From contig CAIWKX010000045.1 of NCBI GenBank assembly GCA_903913315.1, positions 1 to 64,000 on the forward strand: DNA of 64,000 nucleotides. The letters are read 5' to 3'. The notes below the pieces were generated by a model, which did not search any database, had not been told where the DNA came from, and worked only from the letters and a program-made list of their open reading frames with translations. The stretch is from an uncultured Bacteroidota bacterium (GTDB taxonomy: Bacteria; Bacteroidota; Bacteroidia; Flavobacteriales; Flavobacteriaceae). Made by a program: the position numbers and the translations under genes. The first letter of the stretch is position 1. Every line of letters begins with the position of its first letter. Shown piece after piece: positions 8,254 through 16,153 of the stretch.

Positions 8254-9081
8254 ATGCAGCAAATATTTAATTTTATATTTAAAAACAGCTATCGTATGCT
8301 GTTTTTGCTGCTTATGGTAATATCCTTATTACTTACTATTCAATCCCATTCTTATCATAAAAGTAAAGTCATTAGTTCTGCTAATTTCTTTACAGGTGGC
8401 GTCTATCAAATGACCAATAACGTAGAAGGTTATTTTAATCTAAAAGTTCAAAATGAAGAACTGGCAAAAGAAAATGCTCGTTTGAAAAGTTTACTCTTTA
8501 ATATAAAAGATACTACTAAAGTACCTGATTTAGATGCTATAAAAGCGGGAAAGAAAATCGATATTATCATTTCTAAAGTGATTAAAAACTCTTATAGCAA
8601 TCAAGTTAACTTTCTTACTTTAAATACGGGATCTAATCAAGGAGTAAAACCCGAAATGGGAGTTATCAATAGTTTAGGAATTGTAGGTGTAGTAGAAAAC
8701 ACTTCGGCAAATTATTGTACTGTTTTGAGTATTTTAAATACAGAGTCTCCAATCAATGCTAAAATAAAAAAATCAAATCATATTGGTTCTTTAACTTGGA
8801 ATGGTAAAAATACAGGATTCGTTCAATTAACCGATGTTCCTAGATTAGCAACAGTAAAAAAAGGAGATACTATTGTTACTGGAGCTCAATCCACAATATT
8901 CCCCGAAAACATTGGTATTGGAACAATAGAAAAAATCTACACTGACAATCAAACCAATTTCTACACTATTGATGTGAAATTGTTTAATGATATGACTAGT
9001 TTAGGTCATGTTTATATCATAAAAAACAAAGATAGAGACGAGATTATCAACTTAGAAAAAAAGAGCGAAAAGAATGAATAG
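8254..9081 (+). CDS. mreC: Rod shape-determining protein MreC
   Basis: The 275-residue protein has one N-terminal membrane helix (about residues 12-30), a coiled-coil-like stretch about 55-80 (VQNEELAKENARLKSLL), and a periplasmic double beta-barrel with N-T-G-S-N-Q-G-V-K-P-E-M-G-V and K-K-G-D-T-I-V-T-G. MreC bridges MreB/MreD to PBP2 and activates it. It ends 8 nt inside mreD, which suggests translational coupling. The 52-nt gap from mreB shows no terminator. Confidence 0.95.
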   Translation: MQQIFNFIFKNSYRMLFLLLMVISLLLTIQSHSYHKSKVISSANFFTGGVYQMTNNVEGYFNLKVQNEELAKENARLKSLLFNIKDTTKVPDLDAIKAGKKIDIIISKVIKNSYSNQVNFLTLNTGSNQGVKPEMGVINSLGIVGVVENTSANYCTVLSILNTESPINAKIKKSNHIGSLTWNGKNTGFVQLTDVPRLATVKKGDTIVTGAQSTIFPENIGIGTIEKIYTDNQTNFYTIDVKLFNDMTSLGHVYIIKNKDRDEIINLEKKSEKNE

Positions 9082-9580
9082 TGCTATGTTATTTAATATT
9101 GCCCGATTCATTTTGCTGCTTGCGGCACAAGTCATTATATTTAATAATTTCAACTTTTTGGGTTATATCAATCCGTATCCTTATATTTTATTTATTATTC
9201 TTTATCCAGTAAATGGAAACAAATACGGTTTATTAGCAGCTAGTTTTTTACTAGGATTAACAATGGATTTCTTTTGTAATTCTGGCGGAGTTCATGCCGC
9301 TTCTTGCTTAATGTTGGCTTATTTTAGACCTTCAATATTTAAGTTTTCTTTTGGATTGAGTTATGAATATCAAACAGTACGATTAAATGATGTATTGACT
9401 CCGGAGCGTTTTTCATTTATTCTGTTGGCAGTAATAATTCATCATCTCACCTTATTTATATTAGAAGTATTTACTTTTGAATACCTTTGGAATATTATAT
9501 TAAGAACTTTTGTTAGTACTATATTTACCATTATAATTTGTATCTTAATTATTTACTTAATCAAGCCAAGTAAACGATGA
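9074..9580 (+). CDS. mreD: Rod shape-determining protein MreD
   Basis: The 168-residue hydrophobic protein has five or six membrane helices; the family is recognised mainly by size, hydrophobicity and position between mreC and the transpeptidase gene. F-N-N-F-N-F-L-G-Y-I-N-P-Y-P-Y-I-L-F and the L-G-L-T-M-D-F-F segment match Bacteroidota MreD. It overlaps mreC by 8 nt and PBP2 by 4 nt. It is an inner-membrane scaffold of the elongasome. Confidence 0.9.
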   Translation: MNSAMLFNIARFILLLAAQVIIFNNFNFLGYINPYPYILFIILYPVNGNKYGLLAASFLLGLTMDFFCNSGGVHAASCLMLAYFRPSIFKFSFGLSYEYQTVRLNDVLTPERFSFILLAVIIHHLTLFILEVFTFEYLWNIILRTFVSTIFTIIICILIIYLIKPSKR

Positions 9581-11556
9581 GAAAAGCATTGCTACCCACT
9601 ATAGTAATTGTCACAGCAAGTTTGTTGATAATAAGGCTTTTTTATTTGCAAGTTATTGATGATTCCTTAAAACTTAAATCTGAAAATAACGCCATTAAAA
9701 TTAAATATGATTATCCTGAAAGGGGTTATGTATATGATCGATATGGTAAACTTTTGATTGCAAATCAACCATCTTATGACATTATGGTGATTCCTAAAGA
9801 TGTTAAAGAATTGGATACCACTGAATTTTGTTCCCTATTAGATATTACTAAAGATTTTTTCATCAAAAAGATGGTTAAAGCTAGAGTATATAGTCCAATG
9901 TTGCCTTCTGTTTTTCTTCCTCAATTGAATAAGGTTGAATATGCTGCTTTTCAAGAAAAAATTAGAAAGTTCACTGGGTTTTATATTCAAAAGCGTTCTT
10001 TAAGAGATTACCAAGTTGATTATGGCGCTAATGTTTTTGGTTTTATCACGCAGGTAAATGAAAATATCGTAAAGAAAAATCCATATTATGTTGGTGGTGA
10101 CTTAATTGGAAAACAAGGAATCGAAGAAAGTTATGAAACTTATTTGAGAGGACAAAAAGGGGTGAAATATGTTTTAAAAGATAAATTCAACAGAGAAATT
10201 GGTTCTTATAAAGAAGGAAAATACGATACTATTTCCAAACAAGGAGATGATTTAACCTTGACTATTGACGGTGATTTACAGAAATATGGAGAAGAATTAA
10301 TGGTCAATAAATGGGGAGGAATTGTAGCAATTGAACCTAAAACGGGTGAAATTCTAGCATTGGTTAGTGCTCCAGATTTTGACCCTGCTTTATTAGTAGG
10401 AAGAAGACGTTCTAAAAACTATACATTACTGCATAATGACTCTATTGCAAAACCTTTATATGATAGAGGGCTTTTGGCAGAATATCCTCCTGGGTCACCC
10501 TTCAAAATATTAACCGCTTTGGTAGCACTTCAAGAAGGAGTAATTGATGAAAATACTACTTTTTATTGCAATCATGGATTCAGTTATGCACGAGGCAGAT
10601 TTATGAAATGTCACTGTCATGGAGGTGCCATGCAATTGCATAATGGTATTTATGAATCGTGTAACACCTATTTTTCTAATGTTTATATTAGAACCATCAA
10701 TAAATATAACAACCATCCTTATGCAGTTGATGTTTGGGCCAATCATATAAAAAGTTTTGGACTTGGAACTTTTATGGGATATGATTTACCTATTGGAAAA
10801 AAAGGTAAAATTCCAACTTCCAAAACCTATAAAAAAGTATATGCTGGATGGAATTGGGACGGGAAAACTATAGTTTCTAATGCTATTGGTCAAGGAGAGG
10901 TTTTAACAACTCCTATTCAGCTAGCTAATTTGATGGCAGCAGTTGCTAATAGAGGATATTATTATACACCCCATATCGTTAAGAAAATAAAAGGAGAAAT
11001 TTTAGACAAAAAGTTTAGAACTAAACATGTTACTACTATCGACAAAAAATATTTTGAACCTGTAATTAGTGGAATGTTTGATGTGTATAATAAAGGAACT
11101 GCTTTTGGATTGGGAGTAGCAGGAATAGATATTTGTGGTAAAACTGGAACTGCAGAAAACTATTTGAAAGTAAATGGCAAACGGATAAAACTCCAAGATC
11201 ACTCTATTTTTGTTGCCTTCGCACCCAAAGATGATCCTAAAATTGCCATTGCAGTTTTTGTTGAAAATGGGTATTGGGGAAAACGATGGGCAGGACCAAT
11301 TACTACCCTGATGATTGAAAAATACTTGAGAAGAAAAATCACTAAAACAGACTTTGAAAAAAGAATGTTAGAAGGAAGTTTGAAAGATCAATATAGCAAA
11401 TTATATCCAAGTAAACATCAAGATAGTCTTTCGTTGATTAATTCTAGGTTTAAAGATAGTATTACCAAAGTAAGAGCGTCTAGAGATTCTATTACTATAA
11501 AAGACAAAAAAGAGGTAAAATTTGACTCTGTAAAAAACAAATTGAAAACCAAATGA
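9577..11556 (+). CDS. mrdA: Penicillin-binding protein 2 (elongation transpeptidase)
   Basis: The 659-residue class B PBP has an N-terminal membrane anchor (residues 5-25), a PBP dimerisation/pedestal domain to about 230 and a transpeptidase domain. Active-site motifs are present in order: S-P-F-K (SxxK, within PPGSPFKILTAL), S-C-N (SxN, within E-S-C-N-T-Y-F-S-N) and K-T-G (in C-G-K-T-G-T-A-E-N). The C-terminal 60 residues are a Lys/Asp/Ser-rich tail. It cross-links peptidoglycan with RodA during elongation; rodA starts 4 nt before this gene ends, as is usual for this pair. Confidence 0.96.
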   Translation: MRKALLPTIVIVTASLLIIRLFYLQVIDDSLKLKSENNAIKIKYDYPERGYVYDRYGKLLIANQPSYDIMVIPKDVKELDTTEFCSLLDITKDFFIKKMVKARVYSPMLPSVFLPQLNKVEYAAFQEKIRKFTGFYIQKRSLRDYQVDYGANVFGFITQVNENIVKKNPYYVGGDLIGKQGIEESYETYLRGQKGVKYVLKDKFNREIGSYKEGKYDTISKQGDDLTLTIDGDLQKYGEELMVNKWGGIVAIEPKTGEILALVSAPDFDPALLVGRRRSKNYTLLHNDSIAKPLYDRGLLAEYPPGSPFKILTALVALQEGVIDENTTFYCNHGFSYARGRFMKCHCHGGAMQLHNGIYESCNTYFSNVYIRTINKYNNHPYAVDVWANHIKSFGLGTFMGYDLPIGKKGKIPTSKTYKKVYAGWNWDGKTIVSNAIGQGEVLTTPIQLANLMAAVANRGYYYTPHIVKKIKGEILDKKFRTKHVTTIDKKYFEPVISGMFDVYNKGTAFGLGVAGIDICGKTGTAENYLKVNGKRIKLQDHSIFVAFAPKDDPKIAIAVFVENGYWGKRWAGPITTLMIEKYLRRKITKTDFEKRMLEGSLKDQYSKLYPSKHQDSLSLINSRFKDSITKVRASRDSITIKDKKEVKFDSVKNKLKTK

Positions 11557-12815
11557 GACACCAAAGTATAAAGAACAATATCGACTGGATAAGCGTGGTC
11601 ATCTTTATTAGTTTGGTAATAATGGGATGGCTTAATATCTATTCCTCTTCATTGTCATCAGTTACGGGTGATACCTCTATTTTTGATTTGTCTCAGTTTT
11701 ACGGAAAACAATTATTGTATATTGGATTGGCCTTTCCATTAATTTTGATGATATTATTTGTGGAAGGGAAGTTCTATGAAAAATATTCTTCCGTTATCTA
11801 TACTGTTTCTATGTTATCTATTGCAGGTTTGTTTGTTTTTGGAAAATCTGTCAAAGGGCAAGCCAACTGGTATTCTTTTGGATCTTTTGGAATTCAACCC
11901 TCAGAATTTGCCAAAGCTGCCACAGCATTAGCATTAGCAAAATATTTATCAGATGTTCAAGTAAATTTAAAGAATTTGAATCATCAAATGATTGCAATGG
12001 CAATTGTTTTTTTTCCAGCTTTATTGATTGGTATTCACGACCCAGGGAGTGCTTTAGTGTATGCTATTTTCTTTGTGGTACTTTATCGTGAAGGATTGCC
12101 AGGATGGTACTTAATGACAGGTTTTATTGCCATAATTTTGTTTGTTTTAATGTTAATCACCAATAATCCTTTTATTGTAATCGGTATTGCATTTCTAGTT
12201 TTGGCTATTAATTATTACCGAAGTCGATTGATTGATAGAAACCTTATTGCCAGTGGTATTGTATTGGTTATTATTGCGCTTTTCTCTTTTTCTGTGAGCT
12301 TTGTTTTTAATAATATTTTTAAGCAACACCATAGAGATCGTTTTAATATTTTACTTGGGAAACAAGTCGATATGAAAGGAATTGGATACAACATCCATCA
12401 ATCCGAAATTGCTATTGGATCTGGAGGTTGGATTGGAAAAGGCTATCTGGAAGGAACACAAACCAAAGGAGGTTTTGTACCTGAACAACATACAGATTAT
12501 ATTTTTACAACAGTAGGAGAGGAGTGGGGATTTTTAGGTTCATTAGTGGTGATTGGGTTATTTGTAGCTTTATTTCTCCGGATTATTTATTTAGCCGAAA
12601 GGCAGAAAACAAAGTTTAGTAGGGTGTATGGCTATTGTGTAGCAGGAATCCTTTTTACGCACTTTTTTATCAATATTGCTATGGTGGCAGGAGTTTTTCC
12701 AACGGTTGGAATTCCGTTGCCGTTCTTTTCTTATGGAGGTTCTGGACTATGGGGATTTACAATATTGTTATTTATTTTCTTAAAAATGGATGCAAATAAA
12801 ATCAATGAATGGTAG
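11553..12815 (+). CDS. rodA: Peptidoglycan glycosyltransferase RodA (SEDS family)
   Basis: The 420-residue SEDS polymerase has about ten membrane helices. Signature segments are Q-P-S-E-F-A-K (TM3-4 loop), H-D-P-G-S-A-L-V, the large loop ending in F-V-P-E-Q-H-T-D-Y-I-F-T-T-V-G-E-E-W-G with its conserved Glu/Asp, and the end G-I-P-L-P-F-F-S-Y-G-G-S-G-L. It polymerises glycan strands from lipid II as partner of the PBP2 encoded just upstream. It is the last gene of the mre operon and is followed by a terminator. Confidence 0.96.
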   Translation: MRHQSIKNNIDWISVVIFISLVIMGWLNIYSSSLSSVTGDTSIFDLSQFYGKQLLYIGLAFPLILMILFVEGKFYEKYSSVIYTVSMLSIAGLFVFGKSVKGQANWYSFGSFGIQPSEFAKAATALALAKYLSDVQVNLKNLNHQMIAMAIVFFPALLIGIHDPGSALVYAIFFVVLYREGLPGWYLMTGFIAIILFVLMLITNNPFIVIGIAFLVLAINYYRSRLIDRNLIASGIVLVIIALFSFSVSFVFNNIFKQHHRDRFNILLGKQVDMKGIGYNIHQSEIAIGSGGWIGKGYLEGTQTKGGFVPEQHTDYIFTTVGEEWGFLGSLVVIGLFVALFLRIIYLAERQKTKFSRVYGYCVAGILFTHFFINIAMVAGVFPTVGIPLPFFSYGGSGLWGFTILLFIFLKMDANKINEW

Positions 12816-12850
12816 GATTGACTACTTACTTTTATCTTAGGTATATAATC

Positions 12851-12882
12851 AAACCATAATGACGTGTTATGGTTTTTTTTTA
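12851..12882 (+). terminator. Terminator of the mreBCD-mrdA-rodA operon
   Basis: A 9-bp stem (AAACCATAA / TTATGGTTT) with a 7-nt loop is followed by a T tract. It lies 36 nt after the rodA stop and marks the border to the gene-poor island. Confidence 0.85.
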
Positions 12883-13334
12883 AACCAAATGGAAGTTACA
12901 GATTGCTAATAATGAATAAAAATACAAAAGTTGCAAAAGCATTTAATAGCACTGCAGTTCATTTTGACGCAGGTGAAATCGCAATTGTATTTTAGATTTT
13001 TTTGTTATTAGAAACTAATAAAAATGTCTAGTTTCTTTTGACTGCGTGATTATTGATTAAATGTGATACTACCGTTTTATTTTATCAAAAAGTAAATCGT
13101 TTAAATCAATCTCATACTCAATTGTTCGGATAAAATTTTGATTATTTTAGCTTTTATAATTGTATGTAAAAATATTGTTTCAATTACTTTTACTCTTTTG
13201 CGTAATATTTTTTTGCAGTTTTTAATCTCTCCTTTTTCTCTAAAAAAAATTAAATCTAAATTTGAAACTAATTCAAGAACCCTTTTTTTAGGAATAGGAT
13301 AGTGGTTATCCTATTTTGAATGAAAAATAAATCA

Positions 13335-13594
13335 TTACCATTTTTTCTCTAAATAAGTACTTTTACAATAATCAATTTGTCTATTTGAGTTGAATTCAAT
13401 TTTTTCTCTTAATTTTTTTTCTCTCCATTGCGGAAGCTATAAATCCATTTAACTAAATTATTTTTATTGTTCAAAATAATTCCAATACTATCATCTTTTA
13501 TTTGTGCAATAGGATTGTATAATTTTTCTTTGTTTTTGTTTTTACCAGATGATATAAATATTAATGTGGGTAAAATGATTATTGATTTTGACAT
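13335..13594 (-). pseudogene. Possible small exported protein gene broken by a frameshift in an A8 tract
   Basis: From an ATG at 13592-13594 the minus strand reads MSKSIIILPTLIFISSGK, which is signal-peptide-like, and continues to LVKWIYSFRNGEKK. It then stops after a run of eight A (plus positions 13413-13420). Two fewer A, or one more, would restore a frame reading LREKIEFNSNRQIDYC to a stop at 13335, giving about 86 residues. I do not recognise the family. Either a true frameshift, a homopolymer sequencing error or chance in AT-rich DNA could explain it. Confidence 0.33.
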
Positions 13595-13644
13595 TATTTT
13601 TATTATTTCAATCCTCCACATTATTGTAGCTGCCATTGCACCAT

Positions 13645-13904
13645 TTTTTTGCGCACTAGAAAGGATTTTTTGCGCACTAAAAAGGATTTTTTGCGCACTA
13701 GAAAACATTGTTTGCGCACTAAAAAGGAAGTTTACCGCACTAAAAAGGAAGTTTACATGTCAAGAAAAAATCCTTTTTAGTGCAATTATTTATTTTTTTA
13801 GGAAGAAAAAATCCTTTTTGACCAAGAAAAAATGTTTTTTGACCAAGAAAAAATGTTTTCTAGTGCGCAAACAATGTTTTCTAGTGCGCAAACAATGTTT
13901 TTGT
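13645..13904. repeat. 21-bp repeat array, six direct then about six inverted copies
   Basis: Direct units start at 13645, 13666, 13687, 13708, 13729 and 13750 (first unit TTTTTTGCGCACTAGAAAGG plus A). From 13771 the same unit appears reverse-complemented: 13771, a degenerate 20-nt unit at 13792, then 13812, 13833, 13854 and 13875 (for example TGTTTTCTAGTGCGCAAACA plus A), and a partial one at 13896. Register is 21 nt almost throughout and the symmetry centre is at 13770/13771. The core of the best units is GCGCACTA or its complement. There are no unique spacers, so it is not a CRISPR. Open frames across it exist only because 21 is a multiple of three. Confidence 0.9.
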
Positions 13905-14432
13905 ACCTCAAAAAATTAATTTCTCATACTGAAAAAAAGATCTCGAGTAGTCAAAACTATTTTTGTAGGACAGCAATCTGATTTTATAATTGTAATTGTT
14001 TTAGAACGTCGTGGTGTTCAAATATAAAAAGTGTTATTGCTCAATAAAATGCTACGGTTTGTTATTTTGACTTGAAATTTGTAGTAATCAAATGTTCAAA
14101 AAAAAAGTAGAATACGAGGCTTTTTTAGTGATTCTATTTTTTTTTGATAAAGATGACGCATTTTTATACCCCTTATGAATACTGACTTTTTTTATTGATA
14201 TAAAAATATTTTCTTAAACTGTCTTATTTAAATAATTGAAATTCAATTTTTTGACGCAAAACATCAGGTAAAAGTCAACACCTTAAGAAAGTAGTGCTAT
14301 CATTCGAATTGCATTATGCTAATCGCGATTATCCTTAACGTAGCAGTAATTAAGTTTGTCGGATAATTTCATATATTTGACAAAATTAATAACATCTATC
14401 TACCCGTTGGATGAAAATGAAAAGCCTAATTG

Positions 14433-14876
14433 ATGATCAAAAAAATAAATAAGACATCTTATTTCTATATTGCCACAGGATTGATTATTAGTTTATTTTC
14501 AATTGTTTCGCAGAACAAGCAGGTTTTAAATTTTGATGATATTTATTATGTTACTTCTGGAAATGATTTGGCACTGTATGTTTTTTTAATTTTTTTGGTA
14601 TTTGGAACCCTCTTTTTAGTGATTGAAAAACACTTAAGTTTTAGAATAACAGTTTTTCAATATCTTACGTTTACAATTCCTTTTCTCTATTTTATATTTT
14701 CAGATTGTATTATTAACAATATTCCTGGAAATTACCTTATCAATCCGATAGCCAATAAATTGATTAATATTTATATTCCAGTAGGTTTACTTGTTTGTTT
14801 CTATCTTAGTATTATTCTTTTTATTGCATTTTTTGTTTACTCTTTTTTTGAAGTGTTCCAAAGGAAGAAATGTTAA
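14433..14876 (+). CDS. Hypothetical four-helix membrane protein
   Basis: The protein has 147 residues from the ATG at 14433 (a TTG lies one codon upstream). It shows four hydrophobic segments at about residues 10-27, 45-65, 75-92 and 112-137. A short polar loop with N-N-I-P-G-N-Y-L-I-N-P-I-A-N precedes the last helix, and the C-terminus is basic (F-Q-R-K-K-C). I do not recognise the family. It stands alone in the island between rodA and the thioredoxin gene. The reading frame has ordinary codon use, so it is probably a real gene. Confidence 0.6.
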   Translation: MIKKINKTSYFYIATGLIISLFSIVSQNKQVLNFDDIYYVTSGNDLALYVFLIFLVFGTLFLVIEKHLSFRITVFQYLTFTIPFLYFIFSDCIINNIPGNYLINPIANKLINIYIPVGLLVCFYLSIILFIAFFVYSFFEVFQRKKC

Positions 14877-15007
14877 AATAGAATAGGGTGTGCGATGACT
14901 ATTCCTACTTATAATAATCTCTTGCTTGGTTTGAAATCAATAGTGGAAAATTGATAAGAAAGCAACAAACAAAAACAACATTTAAGAATAGAAATACATT
15001 ATTACTC

Positions 15008-15469
15008 ATGAAACATCTATTATTTATAGCAACGATGTTGCTGACATTTGGGTGGGTTACTGCTCAGACAAAAATTTATACTGCCGAAGGGAATTATAAA
15101 GGAAAATTAAAATATATAATTGAGGGAGAAAAAATTTATTATGCCGAAGGAAATTATAAAGGGAAACTTGCTTTTTTAAGTGAAGGGGATAAATTATTTT
15201 ATGCTGAAGGGAATTACAAAGGAAAATTAGCAACAATCTTTGAAGGGGATAAGATTTTTAATGCTGCGGGGAATTATAAGGGCAACCTCTATATGGTGTT
15301 GGAAGGAGATAAAGCCTATTATGCAGAAGGAAACTACAAAGGGAAACTTTTATTTATAAAAGAAGGCGATAAAATTTATTATGCCGAGGGCAATTATAAA
15401 GGCAAACTTGCTGCTATAATTGAAGGCGGACTTTCGCGGGCTATTGTATTTGTGTTGCTTAACAATTAA
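15008..15469 (+). CDS. Exported protein made of six 20-residue repeats
   Basis: The 153-residue protein has a signal peptide (ending T-F-G-W-V-T-A-Q) followed by six tandem 20-residue repeats of the form KIYYAEGNYKGKLAFLSEGD, from about residue 19 to 140. The DNA repeats with a 60-bp period but with many synonymous changes, so the protein sequence is being kept. An in-frame TTG at 14951 would add 19 residues before the signal peptide and is unlikely. The Y-A-E-G-N-Y-K-G-K unit resembles short beta-hairpin surface repeats; I know no function. The last 13 residues break the pattern (G-L-S-R-A-I-V-F-V-L-L-N-N). It converges with the thioredoxin gene through a shared terminator. Confidence 0.75.
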   Translation: MKHLLFIATMLLTFGWVTAQTKIYTAEGNYKGKLKYIIEGEKIYYAEGNYKGKLAFLSEGDKLFYAEGNYKGKLATIFEGDKIFNAAGNYKGNLYMVLEGDKAYYAEGNYKGKLLFIKEGDKIYYAEGNYKGKLAAIIEGGLSRAIVFVLLNN

Positions 15470-15521
15470 AATAAACTAGATAGAAATTCCTTATTATAGT
15501 CATTTTATATAAAAAAACAAA

Positions 15522-15559
15522 AAAAATCCCTTTTCAGTTTTGTCTGAAAAGAGATTTTT
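15522..15559. terminator. Bidirectional terminator between repeat protein and thioredoxin genes
   Basis: Stem CTTTTCAG / CTGAAAAG with a 6-nt loop is flanked by an A tract on the left and a T tract on the right. It can therefore end transcription from both convergent genes. Confidence 0.8.
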
Positions 15560-15577
15560 ATAGTATAGCAACTTGTG

Positions 15578-16096
15578 TTATGCTTTTTTCTTTTTTTCTG
15601 CTTTGGTTGGAGCAGGTTTTGGGTCGGCGACATAATTTTTTACAATTGCATTTGCGCTTTCAATCCATTTAGAAGGTCCTCCGGCCACATAACCAGTGCT
15701 TCCTAATTTTTCTAAATTGATTTTACCATCCTCTTTAACAGAAGGTTTTACAAACCAAACCGTTGGATAACCTTGCACTTCAAACATTTGTTGCAATTGT
15801 CCATTTTGCTGTTTTATTTCATCCGATTGTGGTGTTTTTCTTGGGTAATCAAGTTCAACCAAAATAGCATGATCTTTTACCCAAGCTGTAAATTCGGGTG
15901 TTTTAAAAACTTCATTTTGCAAACGAATGCACCAACCACACCAATCGCTTCCAGTAAAAAATAAAAACAATGGTTTTTGCTCTTGTCTTGACGCTTCAAC
16001 GGCTTTACTCATGTCAGTATACCATGTTTGTCCTTCTTGTGCTTGTGCTGCCATTCCAGAAACCACTAGCATTACTATAAATAGTATCTTTTTCAT
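15578..16096 (-). CDS. Exported thioredoxin-like protein with CGWC active site
   Basis: The 172-residue protein has a signal peptide (cleavage near A-Q-A-Q-E, residue 20) and a thioredoxin fold. The redox motif C53-G-W-C56 follows F-F-T-G-S-D-W, as in the Thioredoxin_7/DUF255-like group, and the cis-Pro loop is G-Y-P-T-V-W-F. The C-terminus is a Lys/Ala/Pro-rich tail. It probably acts as a periplasmic thiol-disulfide reductase or isomerase; the partner is unknown. It is the first of four leftward genes (thioredoxin, two peptide transporters, protease) but has its own spacing. Confidence 0.88.
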   Translation of the reverse strand: MKKILFIVMLVVSGMAAQAQEGQTWYTDMSKAVEASRQEQKPLFLFFTGSDWCGWCIRLQNEVFKTPEFTAWVKDHAILVELDYPRKTPQSDEIKQQNGQLQQMFEVQGYPTVWFVKPSVKEDGKINLEKLGSTGYVAGGPSKWIESANAIVKNYVADPKPAPTKAEKKKKA

Positions 16097-16153
16097 TTAT
16101 TTAAATTTTATGTTGTATTCCGTTTTCAAAAATAATGCCGAAATTTAAGTAAA

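Larger units (their letters stand above)
12883..14432. other. Gene-poor AT-rich island with repeat array and gene remnants
   Basis: About 1.55 kb without a convincing intact gene. It contains a 27-codon open frame at 12912-12995, a minus-strand open stretch at 13101-13310 without a start codon, a possible frameshifted small gene at 13335-13594 (minus) and a 21-bp repeat array at 13645-13904. Base composition is more AT-rich than the flanking genes. From about 13920 to 14430 I see nothing beyond AT-rich sequence and a possible TATATTTG box at 14372-14379 facing the next gene. Confidence 0.7.

Noticed and set aside
13101-13310. 70-codon minus-strand open stretch without a start codon
   Set aside because: It reads plausibly as Lys/Ile/Leu-rich protein, but there is no start codon and such stretches are expected by chance in 1.6 kb of very AT-rich DNA.
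13467-13919. 150-codon plus-strand frame across the first repeat array
   Set aside because: Its second half is only the 21-bp repeat read in frame (F-C-A-L-K-R-I units); the period is a multiple of three, so open frames arise automatically. No start context or family likeness.
14951-15007. TTG-started extension of the repeat protein
   Set aside because: It would put 19 polar residues before a normal signal peptide; the ATG at 15008 gives a proper secretion signal.
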